Assembly: GCA_017397565.1 (NCBI GenBank)
Contig: JAFQIL010000037.1
Span: 24,148-88,147 of the forward strand
From: Oscillospiraceae bacterium
GTDB lineage: Bacteria; Bacillota; Clostridia; Oscillospirales; Oscillospiraceae
Length of the DNA stretch: 64,000 nt
Reading direction: 5' to 3'
The notes beneath the pieces are model-generated. The model saw only the letters and a list, made by a program, of their open reading frames with translations. It made no database searches and was not told the DNA's origin. Position 1 is the first letter of the stretch; each line of letters starts with the position of its first letter. Positions 7,087 through 15,441 of the stretch are shown in pieces. A program made the translations under genes and the position numbers.

Positions 7087-9300
7087 TTATCGCAGCATCC
7101 AGGATTCCCGGCTCATAATGGGCGTGATGTCCAAAAGATCCAGCTGGGGCACATCGGTGTTTTCCAGATAACTGCCAATATCAGAGAAAAACTGCATAAA
7201 TACCGAGTGGTTTCGCATGGTGGCAGACCGAAGCACAAAGTCCTCTTTGGTCTGTTCGCACAGCGACATGAGAGACAAACGGGCGTTCTGCCGCGCTCTT
7301 GCCATGGCGGCAATGTCCTTCCATTCGCCCTTTTGCGTCAGGTCGTACATCTCCAAAAGGGCCTGCCAGTCCTCGGTAAGGACTTGGTAGTTGCGGCACT
7401 CGTAAGCCATCCTCTGGGCCATAGGATGATCGCAGCCGGGAGTCAACGCGGCTTCCTCAAAGATGGCGGCGGCTTCTTTTGCCATGGCGGCAATTTCCTT
7501 CAAGGCCCGTTCATAAGCCACCCGGTATTCCAGTAAGGCGCGGATGCCATCGCCGGGAAAATGCCGGGGATATGCGCCCTTTTCCGGAGCTTGGTAGTAG
7601 CAGTAGGGGTAGTAGGAAAGCAGACCGAACATCAGTTCATAGTGGGAGATCACCGCCCGGTCGGGATTTTCCGGGTCTTTTACCGTGGGACGCTGCTCGG
7701 TACAAAGCTCCATCAGCCGATAAGCGTGCTTGGCTTTGTGCTGTATGGGTGCGAAGTGGCGGGAAACATAGCGCTCGGTGACGTTGTCCAAAGTACCTGC
7801 ACCTTCAAAATTCCAGCCGTAGTCGGCAAAGCAGTCGTGAATCCGGTCGTAGCTCAGATCCCACAATGCATACTGGTAAATCCCCTCGCCACAGGCGGCT
7901 TTGTGATTCATTTCGGCCATCAGGAAGTTATTTCGCATGGGGTGGGTCAGCAAGCTCCAAATGTAGTAGCCGTTCCAGGGACAGAAAATGCTCCGGAAAT
8001 TCAGTTCGTCCGGCTCAATGACGAAGTCCATGCCCTCCCTAAGGTCGGTGTAGCGCCACCAATCAAAGAGCAGAACATCCTTTAAGTCCTCTTCCGCAAT
8101 ACGCTTCAGGAAGGGAGCAGACAGGTCGCCCAGCTTGGAAACCTTCCGAACCAGCATGTCATTGGCCATCATGATGGACTTCATGCCCTTTTGTTTTAAA
8201 TGCTTGATGATTTTGATGGCATGCTCAATGAACAGTTCGCTGTGGGATTTGTCCCGGCACTTGGGGCAACGGCACCAAGGAGTCTTTTTGGTGGCAGGGT
8301 CATCGGGGTCTACGCCATACTGCTCCCAAACCTCGTCCAAAAGAATGTTAAAGGCATACATTTCGTTGGGGATCAGATACGCATCGATGATCTGATCGTA
8401 GACTTTGAACAAAAATTCGTAGGTTTCATCGCAGGAGGTGCAAAAACCGGTGGGCTGGGGTGTGCCGTCTTCCAGCTTGGGGGCGACCTCCGGCAGCAGC
8501 CGGGGAATCAGCGTGTTGTGCCCAAGAGAGTTGAAGCCGGGAATCACCACAATGCCCCGATCCTTGCAGTAGCGAACGATGTCCCCAAATAGGTTATCCC
8601 GGTAGATGGGAGGCAGCTGCTGGTAATCAAACCACTTGCCCTCGGTGGGGGAGTAGTATTTCACGGTCATAGGTGTCTGCAGCTGGGGATAACCCTTCAG
8701 AGGCAGATACAGATATTCAGCAACCTTGCCGTCATACTGCATCACCCAGCAGCCGTAGAGGGCTACGGAAATTTGGTTGATCTTTTTGGAAGCCAGATCG
8801 TCGATCATATGGAACCAGTCTTCTTTTTCCATAAGGTTGGAGCCGTAACGGCATTCCTGCTTGTAGCCCCGGAAGGGATTGTCCGGCCAGTCGAGAATCT
8901 CCAAAGCAGGGAGCTGCGCGCCGGAATGATCCCAGCGGCACAGCTGGCAGAAGCTGCCCACACCGTAAAACAGACCGCTGTCACCGTAGCCGGTGATGGC
9001 GATGCCTTGGGCACTGATCTGAATGCGGTAGGCTTCCCGGGCGTTTTTCAGATTTTCCGGGGGAGCTTCCAAAGACAGAACAACAGGAAGACCGTCGGAA
9101 CAGAAGCAGCTTTCCCCACAATGTGCCTGTAAAAACTTGACCATCTGCTCCCGGGCGGTTTTTACAGGGCCGTTTTTGACCTCCGGGGCGGTAAAGCGAA
9201 ATTTACCGGAGGGAGTAAGTACCAAAGGCGCTCCGCCAAGGAGGTTAACCTTTTGAGGAACGGGCACGATCCGGCTGCGGATGGCTTGAACAGTGTACAT
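7087..9300 (-). CDS. GH20 family beta-N-acetylhexosaminidase
   Basis: 737 residues, no signal peptide, so probably cytoplasmic. Residues 1-135 form the GH20b accessory domain, ending in YGDSGLFYGVGSFCQL. The (beta/alpha)8 barrel follows, with the catalytic Asp-Glu pair D322-E323 in LLDEVWEQYG. GFNSLGHNT (255-263) is the preceding substrate-binding strand. The C-terminal 200 residues are helical. A Cys-rich segment WCRCPKCRD (342-350) may bind a metal. The start chosen is the second Met: AAAGGAG stands 8 bases before ATG at 9300, whereas the first in-frame ATG (9318) has none. It is divergent from an AraC regulator, which probably controls it. Expected role: releasing terminal GlcNAc or GalNAc from imported glycans. 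Confidence 0.85.
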   Translation of the reverse strand: MYTVQAIRSRIVPVPQKVNLLGGAPLVLTPSGKFRFTAPEVKNGPVKTAREQMVKFLQAHCGESCFCSDGLPVVLSLEAPPENLKNAREAYRIQISAQGIAITGYGDSGLFYGVGSFCQLCRWDHSGAQLPALEILDWPDNPFRGYKQECRYGSNLMEKEDWFHMIDDLASKKINQISVALYGCWVMQYDGKVAEYLYLPLKGYPQLQTPMTVKYYSPTEGKWFDYQQLPPIYRDNLFGDIVRYCKDRGIVVIPGFNSLGHNTLIPRLLPEVAPKLEDGTPQPTGFCTSCDETYEFLFKVYDQIIDAYLIPNEMYAFNILLDEVWEQYGVDPDDPATKKTPWCRCPKCRDKSHSELFIEHAIKIIKHLKQKGMKSIMMANDMLVRKVSKLGDLSAPFLKRIAEEDLKDVLLFDWWRYTDLREGMDFVIEPDELNFRSIFCPWNGYYIWSLLTHPMRNNFLMAEMNHKAACGEGIYQYALWDLSYDRIHDCFADYGWNFEGAGTLDNVTERYVSRHFAPIQHKAKHAYRLMELCTEQRPTVKDPENPDRAVISHYELMFGLLSYYPYCYYQAPEKGAYPRHFPGDGIRALLEYRVAYERALKEIAAMAKEAAAIFEEAALTPGCDHPMAQRMAYECRNYQVLTEDWQALLEMYDLTQKGEWKDIAAMARARQNARLSLMSLCEQTKEDFVLRSATMRNHSVFMQFFSDIGSYLENTDVPQLDLLDITPIMSRESWMLR

Positions 9301-9434
9301 AGACACAGCTCCTTTCATGAATGTATGGCACCATTATAACAGGGAAAACCCCGGCTTTCTTTCACAATATAGGTTTGGTTATTTCGAAATCTTGGTATTC
9401 CTCCAAAATTAAAAAATAAATAATCAGAAAAAAC

Positions 9435-9463
9435 TTGCGTGGATATTGGGATAATGCTATAAT
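9435..9463 (+). promoter_or_regulatory. Promoter of the araC-type gene at 9496
   Basis: TTGCGT (9435-9440), a 17-base spacer and TATAAT (9458-9463). The opposite gene has a TATAAT (complement 9334-9339) but no good -35 box, as expected for an AraC-activated promoter. Confidence 0.65.
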
Positions 9464-9495
9464 AACGGGGAAAAACCAAACAAAGGGTGAGATTT

Positions 9496-10299
9496 ATGGA
9501 AAGCGCAGCTTTTTCGATTTTTCGTTTTGGTGTTTACGATTCCGGAGAGCAGACGGAAAAAAGTCAGGCCAGAAGGGAAAATATGGCAGCCTATTATGAG
9601 CTGGAGTTTTACGGGGAGGACAGTATAGGCGGCCGGCGGATAGACGGAGATCTTTACTTAGCCAGGGAAGGCCACGGCACGTTGGCAAAACCCGGCCAGC
9701 TGGTGCAGATGATACTGCCCTATAAATGCTGTTTTTTGAATATCGCTACGCAAGATCCGGAGCTTTGTGCGCTTTTGGATCATTTGCCCAACAGTTTTCC
9801 TTTGTGGAATGTCAAGGAAATAATCCGGCTGATCCGGGAAATGACAGCCATCGAAGCCAGCCAGACCCTTTCTTATCGAATGCAGCTGCAAAGCTATGCT
9901 TGCCGGATAATCGCCCTGCTGTCTCAGCACCGACTCAGCGGACAGCCCATGACCAAAAATGTCCTGCTCCATCAAAAAACGCTGTTGTCGGCAGATGCCT
10001 ATATGCGTCAGCATTTGGAAGAGCCCATCTCTCTGGAAGCATTGGCACAGATGTGCAACCTGGATCCTACTTATTTTCATAAACTCTTTACGGCAGCCTA
10101 TGGTATGACACCGGCAAAGAAGCTGCTGAATTACCGCATTATGGAGGCTCGTCGGGGACTGCTGGCGGAGGATATGCCCTTGCAGGAGCTGGCTGCCCGG
10201 TGCGGATTTTCTTCCCAAGCCTATTTCTGCTACAAGTTTAAACAAGTCACAGGCAAAACACCTTTGCAGTACCGCAAGGAAATGCTCACGCGCCTATAA
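9496..10299 (+). CDS. AraC family transcriptional regulator
   Basis: 267 residues. The C-terminal 100 residues carry the double helix-turn-helix: LEALAQMCNLDPTYFHKLF then LQELAARCGFSSQAYFCYKF, ending in TGKTPLQYRKEM. The N-terminal half is a sugar-sensor-type region of low conservation. The ATG at 9496 suits AAAGGG at 9484, while an upstream in-frame GTG overlaps that site. It is divergent from the GH20 gene, so it is the likely regulator of hexosaminidase expression (inference from context). Confidence 0.9.
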   Translation: MESAAFSIFRFGVYDSGEQTEKSQARRENMAAYYELEFYGEDSIGGRRIDGDLYLAREGHGTLAKPGQLVQMILPYKCCFLNIATQDPELCALLDHLPNSFPLWNVKEIIRLIREMTAIEASQTLSYRMQLQSYACRIIALLSQHRLSGQPMTKNVLLHQKTLLSADAYMRQHLEEPISLEALAQMCNLDPTYFHKLFTAAYGMTPAKKLLNYRIMEARRGLLAEDMPLQELAARCGFSSQAYFCYKFKQVTGKTPLQYRKEMLTRL

Positions 10300-10345
10300 G
10301 AAAACAGGCGCCTTGCGGCGATGTGATTTTGCTCAGCAAAATCAC

Positions 10346-10405
10346 GCGGGAAAGCCCCCGACCTACGCTCTCTTTTGACAGATGGTGTAGGGCGGGGGCT
10401 TGTGT
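10346..10405. repeat. Dispersed palindromic repeat, family A, copy 2
   Basis: Shares the CTACGCTCTCTTTTG and GATGGTGTAGGGCGGGGG blocks with the copy at 6975. A separate hairpin, GTGATTTTGC tcaGCAAAATCAC (10323-10345), abuts it on the left. Confidence 0.7.
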
Positions 10406-10477
10406 CATGTGTAACGTCGTCCAAACCGGTGTAAAGACATAGTCCGTAACTTACACTTCTGGCAATGGACCGGTGAA

Positions 10478-11410
10478 TTATACGCCGTGGAGGATGTGGA
10501 GATTGCGGAGCGCATGGTCGCCAATTGTGTCGTTCAGGGCGTAGGCCTGCTGCTCCGGCTCTGTGCTTGACAAGCCGGTCAGCTGCTGTACCTCCTGCGT
10601 AACAGCGGTACAGATCTTTTCAATCAGATAAGCCTTTTCCTTGGCCTGCTCCGACGTGTTACCGGTGGTGATCAGATGCTCCAAAGGCTTTGCCTGCAGG
10701 CTGAGCAGAGGAAGATCTTTCAGCCCCCGGAAGCTCCATTTGTAATAGGGCATATAGGCCCGGTTCAGAAGATAAATACTGTGCAGGGCGCTTTGGGTGA
10801 ATTCAAATACCGCCAGCTGCGCGGCCGCTGTTTCCCCTCTGGCGATGCAGCGGTTGTAGTTATACTGCCCGGCCTGGGTCATTAGCAGCAGGTGACCGGC
10901 CAGCTTTTTTCGCCGGATATCTTCCGGAAAGTAGCGAAGCTTTTCCCGGATGGCGGTAAACTGCCCGTAGTGATCGGCAAACACCGCTCCGTTGGTAGCT
11001 TCCAGCAGGGCGTATTCCGGCACAGAGAACCATTGCTCCGGGGAAAGTGTCCCATCGGGGCTGCCGGTTTTGGCAGAAAAGAAGTCTGCCATACGGATCA
11101 CGCCGTGGCGACTGCCGCCAACCGGGTCTATGGGGCTGCGCTTAAAACCCATAAATTCTTTCGGAAGCTTGGCGTAGGCTCTTTCCAGCTGAAAGGCAGT
11201 CCTGCGATCCACCACATCCTCCTCGGGGAGAAAAATACAAAAAGCCGGTTCAAAATCATGATCCCGGGAGGTCTCATCGTCATAGCCGTAGCATTCTGAG
11301 CCACTGCCGGCAAGACCGATAGCTAAAAAGGGAAGTACATGAGAAAACTGCTGCAGCATTTCCCTGCCGTAGGCCTCGTAATATTTCTGTGCCAGCTCAA
11401 GTCCCTTCAT
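10478..11410 (-). CDS. DUF4037-like protein (nucleotidyltransferase-like)
   Basis: 310 residues. The N-terminal segment has GLAGSGSECYGYDDETSRDHD (about 28-48), whose GSGS and spaced acidic residues resemble a nucleotidyltransferase active site. The rest is helical, as in DUF4037 proteins. The start at 11410 follows GGAGGA. Longer in-frame versions would read through the upstream gene. It overlaps the end of the TPR gene by 14 bases, so the two are translationally coupled. Function unknown; a small-molecule or protein nucleotidyltransferase is possible. Confidence 0.7.
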   Translation of the reverse strand: MKGLELAQKYYEAYGREMLQQFSHVLPFLAIGLAGSGSECYGYDDETSRDHDFEPAFCIFLPEEDVVDRRTAFQLERAYAKLPKEFMGFKRSPIDPVGGSRHGVIRMADFFSAKTGSPDGTLSPEQWFSVPEYALLEATNGAVFADHYGQFTAIREKLRYFPEDIRRKKLAGHLLLMTQAGQYNYNRCIARGETAAAQLAVFEFTQSALHSIYLLNRAYMPYYKWSFRGLKDLPLLSLQAKPLEHLITTGNTSEQAKEKAYLIEKICTAVTQEVQQLTGLSSTEPEQQAYALNDTIGDHALRNLHILHGV

Positions 11411-12143
11411 AGATCCTCCTGCAGCGCATCTGCAGCTGCGACGCGTAATCTTCATAGCCGTAATAGCCAAAGCTTGAGGCGCACTTTTCACAGACAAAGG
11501 CATAGTTGCCGTCTTGCCGGTCTTTGCCCGCATCCAGGCAGACCATAGCTTTTTGAACAAGCTCCCGGATGGTGGGCAGGGCCTGGGTCAGCCCCAGCTC
11601 CATTTCCGCGGCAGTGGCCATGTTCAGATAGGTGATGGCCATCTCCGGCTCTTTTTCCGGCACAGCGCCCATGACAGTCAGAGCCTTTTGATATAAGCTT
11701 TCCGCTTCCCGGAAACGCTTCAGATCCACCAGGGCAAGACCCATATTGTTATAAAGACCTCCCAGACGGTCATCGGTAGGTGACAGATCCCGTTCATAAA
11801 TGGTCTTTGCCAGTTGGAACAAGTTGATGGCATCCTCCGGCAGACCAAAGGCCTTACAGACGGTGGCACTGTTGAGGTAGGTTGTGGCGGCACCCACATT
11901 GTCCTCGATGCCCATTTTGCCAACCTGATTTAAGGCGGCTTGGGCATATTGAAGCGCCTGTTCCTGTTCGCCTAACTTTCGGCAAAGGCCCATCAGCTCG
12001 TTTTCCATCAGCAAAATGCCCTGGTCATCACCGGTGTATTCTGCTTCGGAAAGCCAATATTGCAGCAGCCGCTTGGCGGCGGGATAATCGTTGCTTCTGA
12101 GCAGGGAATCCAGCTTGCTCAGTACACGGTCTCTTGGAATCAT
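11397..12143 (-). CDS. Tetratricopeptide-repeat protein
   Basis: 248 residues of helical repeats, including EQEQALQYAQAALNQVGKMG, LYNNMGLALVDLKRFREAES and YLNMATAAEMELGL, which fit TPR units. No signal peptide or membrane segment, so a cytoplasmic scaffold is likely. It starts after AAGGAGG, 37 bases downstream of the Crp-type gene, and overlaps the DUF4037-like gene. The three form one operon. Confidence 0.8.
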   Translation of the reverse strand: MIPRDRVLSKLDSLLRSNDYPAAKRLLQYWLSEAEYTGDDQGILLMENELMGLCRKLGEQEQALQYAQAALNQVGKMGIEDNVGAATTYLNSATVCKAFGLPEDAINLFQLAKTIYERDLSPTDDRLGGLYNNMGLALVDLKRFREAESLYQKALTVMGAVPEKEPEMAITYLNMATAAEMELGLTQALPTIRELVQKAMVCLDAGKDRQDGNYAFVCEKCASSFGYYGYEDYASQLQMRCRRIYEGT

Positions 12144-12180
12144 AGATGATACCTCCTTATACTATGTCAAAACTCCGGGG

Positions 12181-12846
12181 TCAAGTCCGGATCAGATGGA
12201 AATGAGAACCCTTCATATCCAAAATGCCTGCTCTTTTCAGCTTTCCCAGCTCTGCGGACATCGCGCTGCGCTCTACCCCGAGAAAGTCTGCCAAAGCCTG
12301 ACGGTCAAAGGGAATGGTAAATTCCGGACTGCCGTTTTTCTTGGCCTGATCCAGCAGGTATGCCATCAGCTTTTCCTTGGTGGTCTTTTGGGACATAAAC
12401 TGAATCTTACTGTTCAGATTCAGATTCTTTTGGGCAACCACCTTCAGAAGGTTTTTCACCAGCTGATTGTGAAATAAACAGGTGGCGGAGCAGACTGTGA
12501 GCATTTTTTGACAGGATAGCAGCATGATCAGGCTGTCTTTCACCGCATAACCGCTGACAGGCATGATTTCGATATTCGCGCAGGCAAAGGTCTCGGCAAA
12601 CAGATCGCCCTTTTCCGCATGGGTCAGAATGCTCCGGTTGCCGTAAAAATCATCCCGGACTACCTGCACGCACCCTTCTAAAACCACCCCGATGAAACCG
12701 GCTTTGTCACCCTCCAAAAAAACCGGATCACCTTTGGCGATTCGTACCACCGTAGCACCCAGACAGCCAAGCATGGCTTCAAGATCCTCACTTTTCATCC
12801 CGAAAAACAGGGAAGTGGTCTGTAAAATCGGAAAAAATTCTTTCAT
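12181..12846 (-). CDS. Crp/Fnr family transcriptional regulator
   Basis: 221 residues. The N-terminal half (about 20-125) is a cNMP-binding-type beta barrel, with GDPVFLEGDKAGFIGVVLEG and GDLFAETFAC. The C-terminal winged helix (about 145-215) includes TTKEKLMAYLL and RQALADFLGVERSAMSAEL. Clostridial proteins of this type sit beside redox genes and several are HcpR-like. The ligand here is unknown; Cys residues in SCQKMLTVCSATCLF may matter. The start at 12846 follows GAGGTGG. A 16-bp palindrome lies between its promoter and start codon. Confidence 0.85.
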   Translation of the reverse strand: MKEFFPILQTTSLFFGMKSEDLEAMLGCLGATVVRIAKGDPVFLEGDKAGFIGVVLEGCVQVVRDDFYGNRSILTHAEKGDLFAETFACANIEIMPVSGYAVKDSLIMLLSCQKMLTVCSATCLFHNQLVKNLLKVVAQKNLNLNSKIQFMSQKTTKEKLMAYLLDQAKKNGSPEFTIPFDRQALADFLGVERSAMSAELGKLKRAGILDMKGSHFHLIRT

Positions 12847-12859
12847 AACCCACCTCTTT

Positions 12860-12875
12860 TGTTGGAAATCCAACA
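12860..12875. promoter_or_regulatory. Candidate Crp/Fnr operator palindrome
   Basis: TGTTGGAAATCCAACA is a perfect 6-N4-6 palindrome of Crp/Fnr format. It lies downstream of the regulator's own -10 box and upstream of the divergent ferredoxin operon. That suggests autorepression and activation of the operon. Confidence 0.6.
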
Positions 12876-12889
12876 TACATTCTAAACTC

Positions 12890-12918
12890 AGTATAGTAAA
12901 ATACAGACAGAAAGTCAA
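12890..12918 (-). promoter_or_regulatory. Promoter of the Crp/Fnr-type gene
   Basis: TTGACT (complement 12913-12918), a 17-base spacer and TATACT (complement 12890-12895). Confidence 0.7.
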
Positions 12919-12932
12919 GAGGAGGGATGTAT

Positions 12933-13190
12933 ATGATTATGGAAGGTTGCCAGGCAAGACCGAAAACGCCTACCATTATTGAAAAAGTCTGCCCCCAGTG
13001 CGGACATGAGATCGAGCTGTTCTCCATCGATACAGAAATGGCCTGTGAGCATTGCGGCTTTGTTGCTTATAACGATACATTAAACTGCGTGCAGTGGTGT
13101 CAATACGCCCGCAAATGCGTAGGGGATGAAATGTACGAGCAAATGATGCAGGTGCTGGCAAAGCAGAAAGAAAGGAAGGAAACTGCATGA
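12933..13190 (+). CDS. Small zinc-ribbon-like protein
   Basis: 85 residues with EKVCPQCGHEIEL, ACEHCGFVAY and a third cluster CVQWCQYARKC, so eight closely spaced Cys able to bind Zn or an Fe-S centre. GAGGAGGG ends 7 bases before the ATG at 12933; a Met six bases earlier is too close to it. Its TGA overlaps the ferredoxin ATG (ATGA). It is not a family I can name, but the pairing with the next gene suggests a joint redox function. Confidence 0.75.
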   Translation: MIMEGCQARPKTPTIIEKVCPQCGHEIELFSIDTEMACEHCGFVAYNDTLNCVQWCQYARKCVGDEMYEQMMQVLAKQKERKETA

Positions 13191-13882
13191 TTCGGAAAAT
13201 TATTGAGATCGACGAAGAAAAATGCAACGGCTGCGGCGCTTGCGCCGAGGCTTGCCATGAAGGCGCTATCGGTATGGTAAGCGGCAAGGCCAAGCTTCTC
13301 AGGGACGACTACTGTGACGGCTTGGGTGACTGCCTGCCTGCTTGCCCCACCGGCGCGATTTCGTTTGTGGAGCGGGAAGCAGCTGCCTATGACGAGGCGG
13401 CGGTCCTGGCCGCCAAGGGGAGAAGCTGCCCCTCCGGTGGCGGTTGCCCCGGCTCTATGGCAAAGACCTTGGAAAGAATGACCGAAGCGCAAACCCCTGT
13501 CCGGCAGGAATCCCAGCTGCGGCAATGGCCGGTGCAGATCAAGCTGGTGCCCATTCGCGCGCCTTGGCTTGACGGAGCAAAGCTGCTCATTGCGGCAGAT
13601 TGCACTGCTTATGCCTACGCTAATTTCCATCAGGACTTCGTCAAGGATCACATCACTTTGGTGGGGTGTCCCAAGCTGGATGCCGTGGATTACTCCATAA
13701 AGCTTACGGAAATTCTCCGCAATAACGACATTCAGTCCGTAACGGTGGCGCGTATGGAAGTGCCCTGCTGTGGCGGTATCGAGTTTGCCATGAAGAAAGC
13801 ACTGCAGGAAAGCGGCAAGCTTATCCCCTGGGATGTAGTGGTGATCTCCACCGACGGACAGATAAAAAACCGCGCCCTGTAA
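13187..13882 (+). CDS. 4Fe-4S binding protein with C-terminal Cys-rich domain
   Basis: 231 residues. Ferredoxin cluster 1 is CNGCGACAEAC (C13, C16, C19, C23), followed after the fourth Cys by HEGAI. The second site, CDGLGDCLPACP (43-54), lacks one of the usual Cys residues. The C-terminal half has further Cys in GRSCPSGGGCPG, DCTAY, VGCPKLD and VPCCGG, suggesting another metal centre. It probably transfers electrons in the cytoplasm. It is coupled to the small zinc ribbon and divergent from the Crp/Fnr gene, its likely regulator. A terminator follows. Confidence 0.85.
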   Translation: MIRKIIEIDEEKCNGCGACAEACHEGAIGMVSGKAKLLRDDYCDGLGDCLPACPTGAISFVEREAAAYDEAAVLAAKGRSCPSGGGCPGSMAKTLERMTEAQTPVRQESQLRQWPVQIKLVPIRAPWLDGAKLLIAADCTAYAYANFHQDFVKDHITLVGCPKLDAVDYSIKLTEILRNNDIQSVTVARMEVPCCGGIEFAMKKALQESGKLIPWDVVVISTDGQIKNRAL

Positions 13883-13890
13883 AGGAACAA

Positions 13891-13920
13891 ACCGCCGTCA
13901 TCCGGATGGATGACGGCGGT
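13891..13920. terminator. Terminator between convergent genes
   Basis: ACCGCCGTCATCC with GGATGACGGCGGT. It serves the ferredoxin operon and possibly the ROK gene from the other side. Confidence 0.7.
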
Positions 13921-13933
13921 CAGCTTTTGTATG

Positions 13934-15316
13934 TTACTTTAACTGGGGCAGGGAAGCGGCAGCCACAGACTGTCCTACCCGGCGCATTTTTTCATCGGGC
14001 AGAGTGACGGAGCACTTTTCTGCCAGCTGGGGATACTCATCCTTCAAAATCTCATTACAGACCCGCAAAATGGTGTCGCCACCCTTGCCGGACATGACGC
14101 GGCCCAAAAGCATAAGATATTCCATATTATAGAACTGAGAATACAGCACCACAGTGTAGGCAAGATATGCGCCAATGGTCTCAAATATTGCCGCTGCCCG
14201 GGGGTCGTCTGCTTCCATCAGTTTCTGTACAAATTTCAGCTTCTCAGCCAGAGAAAGCTCTGCCGGGATTTCAATACCTGCCCAGGGTGCCAGCTTGATC
14301 ACGGCGTCCTGAGAAAAATACTTGCAGCCTACGCCAAAGTCTGTGGACCACTCGTCCTGCATGGCATCTTCCTGCAGATCCACCGGAGCGAAGGCCAGCT
14401 CATTGATCCAGCCGAGGACATTCTGATCCTTGTCCACATAGCCCACAGCTTCCGAAGTACCCATGGCAAGACCCATCAAATTGCCCTTTTCCAGGCCGAT
14501 AGCGCCGGCCAGTGCGGAAACATCGCCGTCATTGGCAACCAAAATGGGGACGTTGGGATCAATGGCGGCAGCTGCCCGTTCATAGATGGTTTTGACTTTA
14601 TCCCAATTGGAACGGGGGACTTTGATAAACAGGGAAGCCACCATGGGGGCATTGCCTACCAACACACCGGCAGTGGAAACACCGATGGCATCCACCCGGG
14701 GTATTTTGGAGGCGGCAGTCTGGAAAGCCTGCAGAATATGTTCGTAGTGATAGTCAGGATCTTCCTGGAGCTTGGGGAACCAAACCACTTCTTCGGAATA
14801 AACACATTCTCCGTCGATCACTGCGGAGACCTTCCGGTCAGAGCCGCCGGCATCAAAGCCAATGCGGCAGCCTTCCATGTTTCCGCCCATGGGTACGGAC
14901 TGCTCGTTGGGAGCGGGACAGTCGGACAAAGGCAGGTCGATGATCTGCAGATGCTGCTCGTAGACCTGATAGAAGAAGGTACGGTCAAAGCTGCGTTCAC
15001 CGTTTTCTGTGTAGGCTGCCTGAAGCTTTTTGGCAAGGGCAGAGCAGCCACAGATGTAGATTTTGAAGCCGCCGATGGACCACAGGAGGAACTTGACATA
15101 CCGTTCCACATAGCGGTAATCCGCTGCTGCCATTTCCTGTGTGCCGTGAATGTAGGTGTGATGGACAGAAATCAGTCCGTTGTTACGCTCTACGGCAATG
15201 GCGATGGGCGTTTTCGCGTTTTTTAAGTAAGCCTCCCGCCAAACGCCAAAGGGGATAAACCCGGGATCCAGCTTGGGTGGATGCTTCATCTGAAAAGGAA
15301 TGCCTAAGTACTCCAT
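13934..15316 (-). CDS. ROK family protein with N-terminal extension
   Basis: 460 residues. The ROK/ASKHA core runs from about residue 150: RIGFDAGGSDRKVSAVIDGE (phosphate 1), AIGVSTAGVLVGNAPMVASL, VPILVANDGDVSAL (the ROK Asp region) and GLAMGTSEAVGY (phosphate 2). The Cys-rich zinc motif of classic ROK kinases is not apparent. Residues 1-150 are an extra domain of unclear origin. Sugar or amino-sugar kinase activity is plausible but unproven. The start at 15316 follows GGAGGA. Confidence 0.75.
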   Translation of the reverse strand: MEYLGIPFQMKHPPKLDPGFIPFGVWREAYLKNAKTPIAIAVERNNGLISVHHTYIHGTQEMAAADYRYVERYVKFLLWSIGGFKIYICGCSALAKKLQAAYTENGERSFDRTFFYQVYEQHLQIIDLPLSDCPAPNEQSVPMGGNMEGCRIGFDAGGSDRKVSAVIDGECVYSEEVVWFPKLQEDPDYHYEHILQAFQTAASKIPRVDAIGVSTAGVLVGNAPMVASLFIKVPRSNWDKVKTIYERAAAAIDPNVPILVANDGDVSALAGAIGLEKGNLMGLAMGTSEAVGYVDKDQNVLGWINELAFAPVDLQEDAMQDEWSTDFGVGCKYFSQDAVIKLAPWAGIEIPAELSLAEKLKFVQKLMEADDPRAAAIFETIGAYLAYTVVLYSQFYNMEYLMLLGRVMSGKGGDTILRVCNEILKDEYPQLAEKCSVTLPDEKMRRVGQSVAAASLPQLK

Positions 15317-15348
15317 AGGAGTTCCTCCTTTGTTTTGATTCTGAAATC

Positions 15349-15376
15349 ATTATACCATGCCAATGTCCGGTGGCAA
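15349..15376 (-). promoter_or_regulatory. Promoter of the ROK gene
   Basis: TTGCCA (complement 15371-15376), a 16-base spacer and TATAAT (complement 15349-15354). Confidence 0.6.
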
Positions 15377-15401
15377 TACCGGATTCGAGAATATTTTTAT
15401 C

Positions 15402-15436
15402 AAAAAAACCTCTATCCGCCCGGACAGAGGTTTTTG
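15402..15436 (-). terminator. Terminator after the ABC exporter gene
   Basis: A stem of ACCTCT...AGAGGT flanked by A7 and T5 runs, usable in both directions. Confidence 0.75.
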
Positions 15437-15441
15437 TAGCC

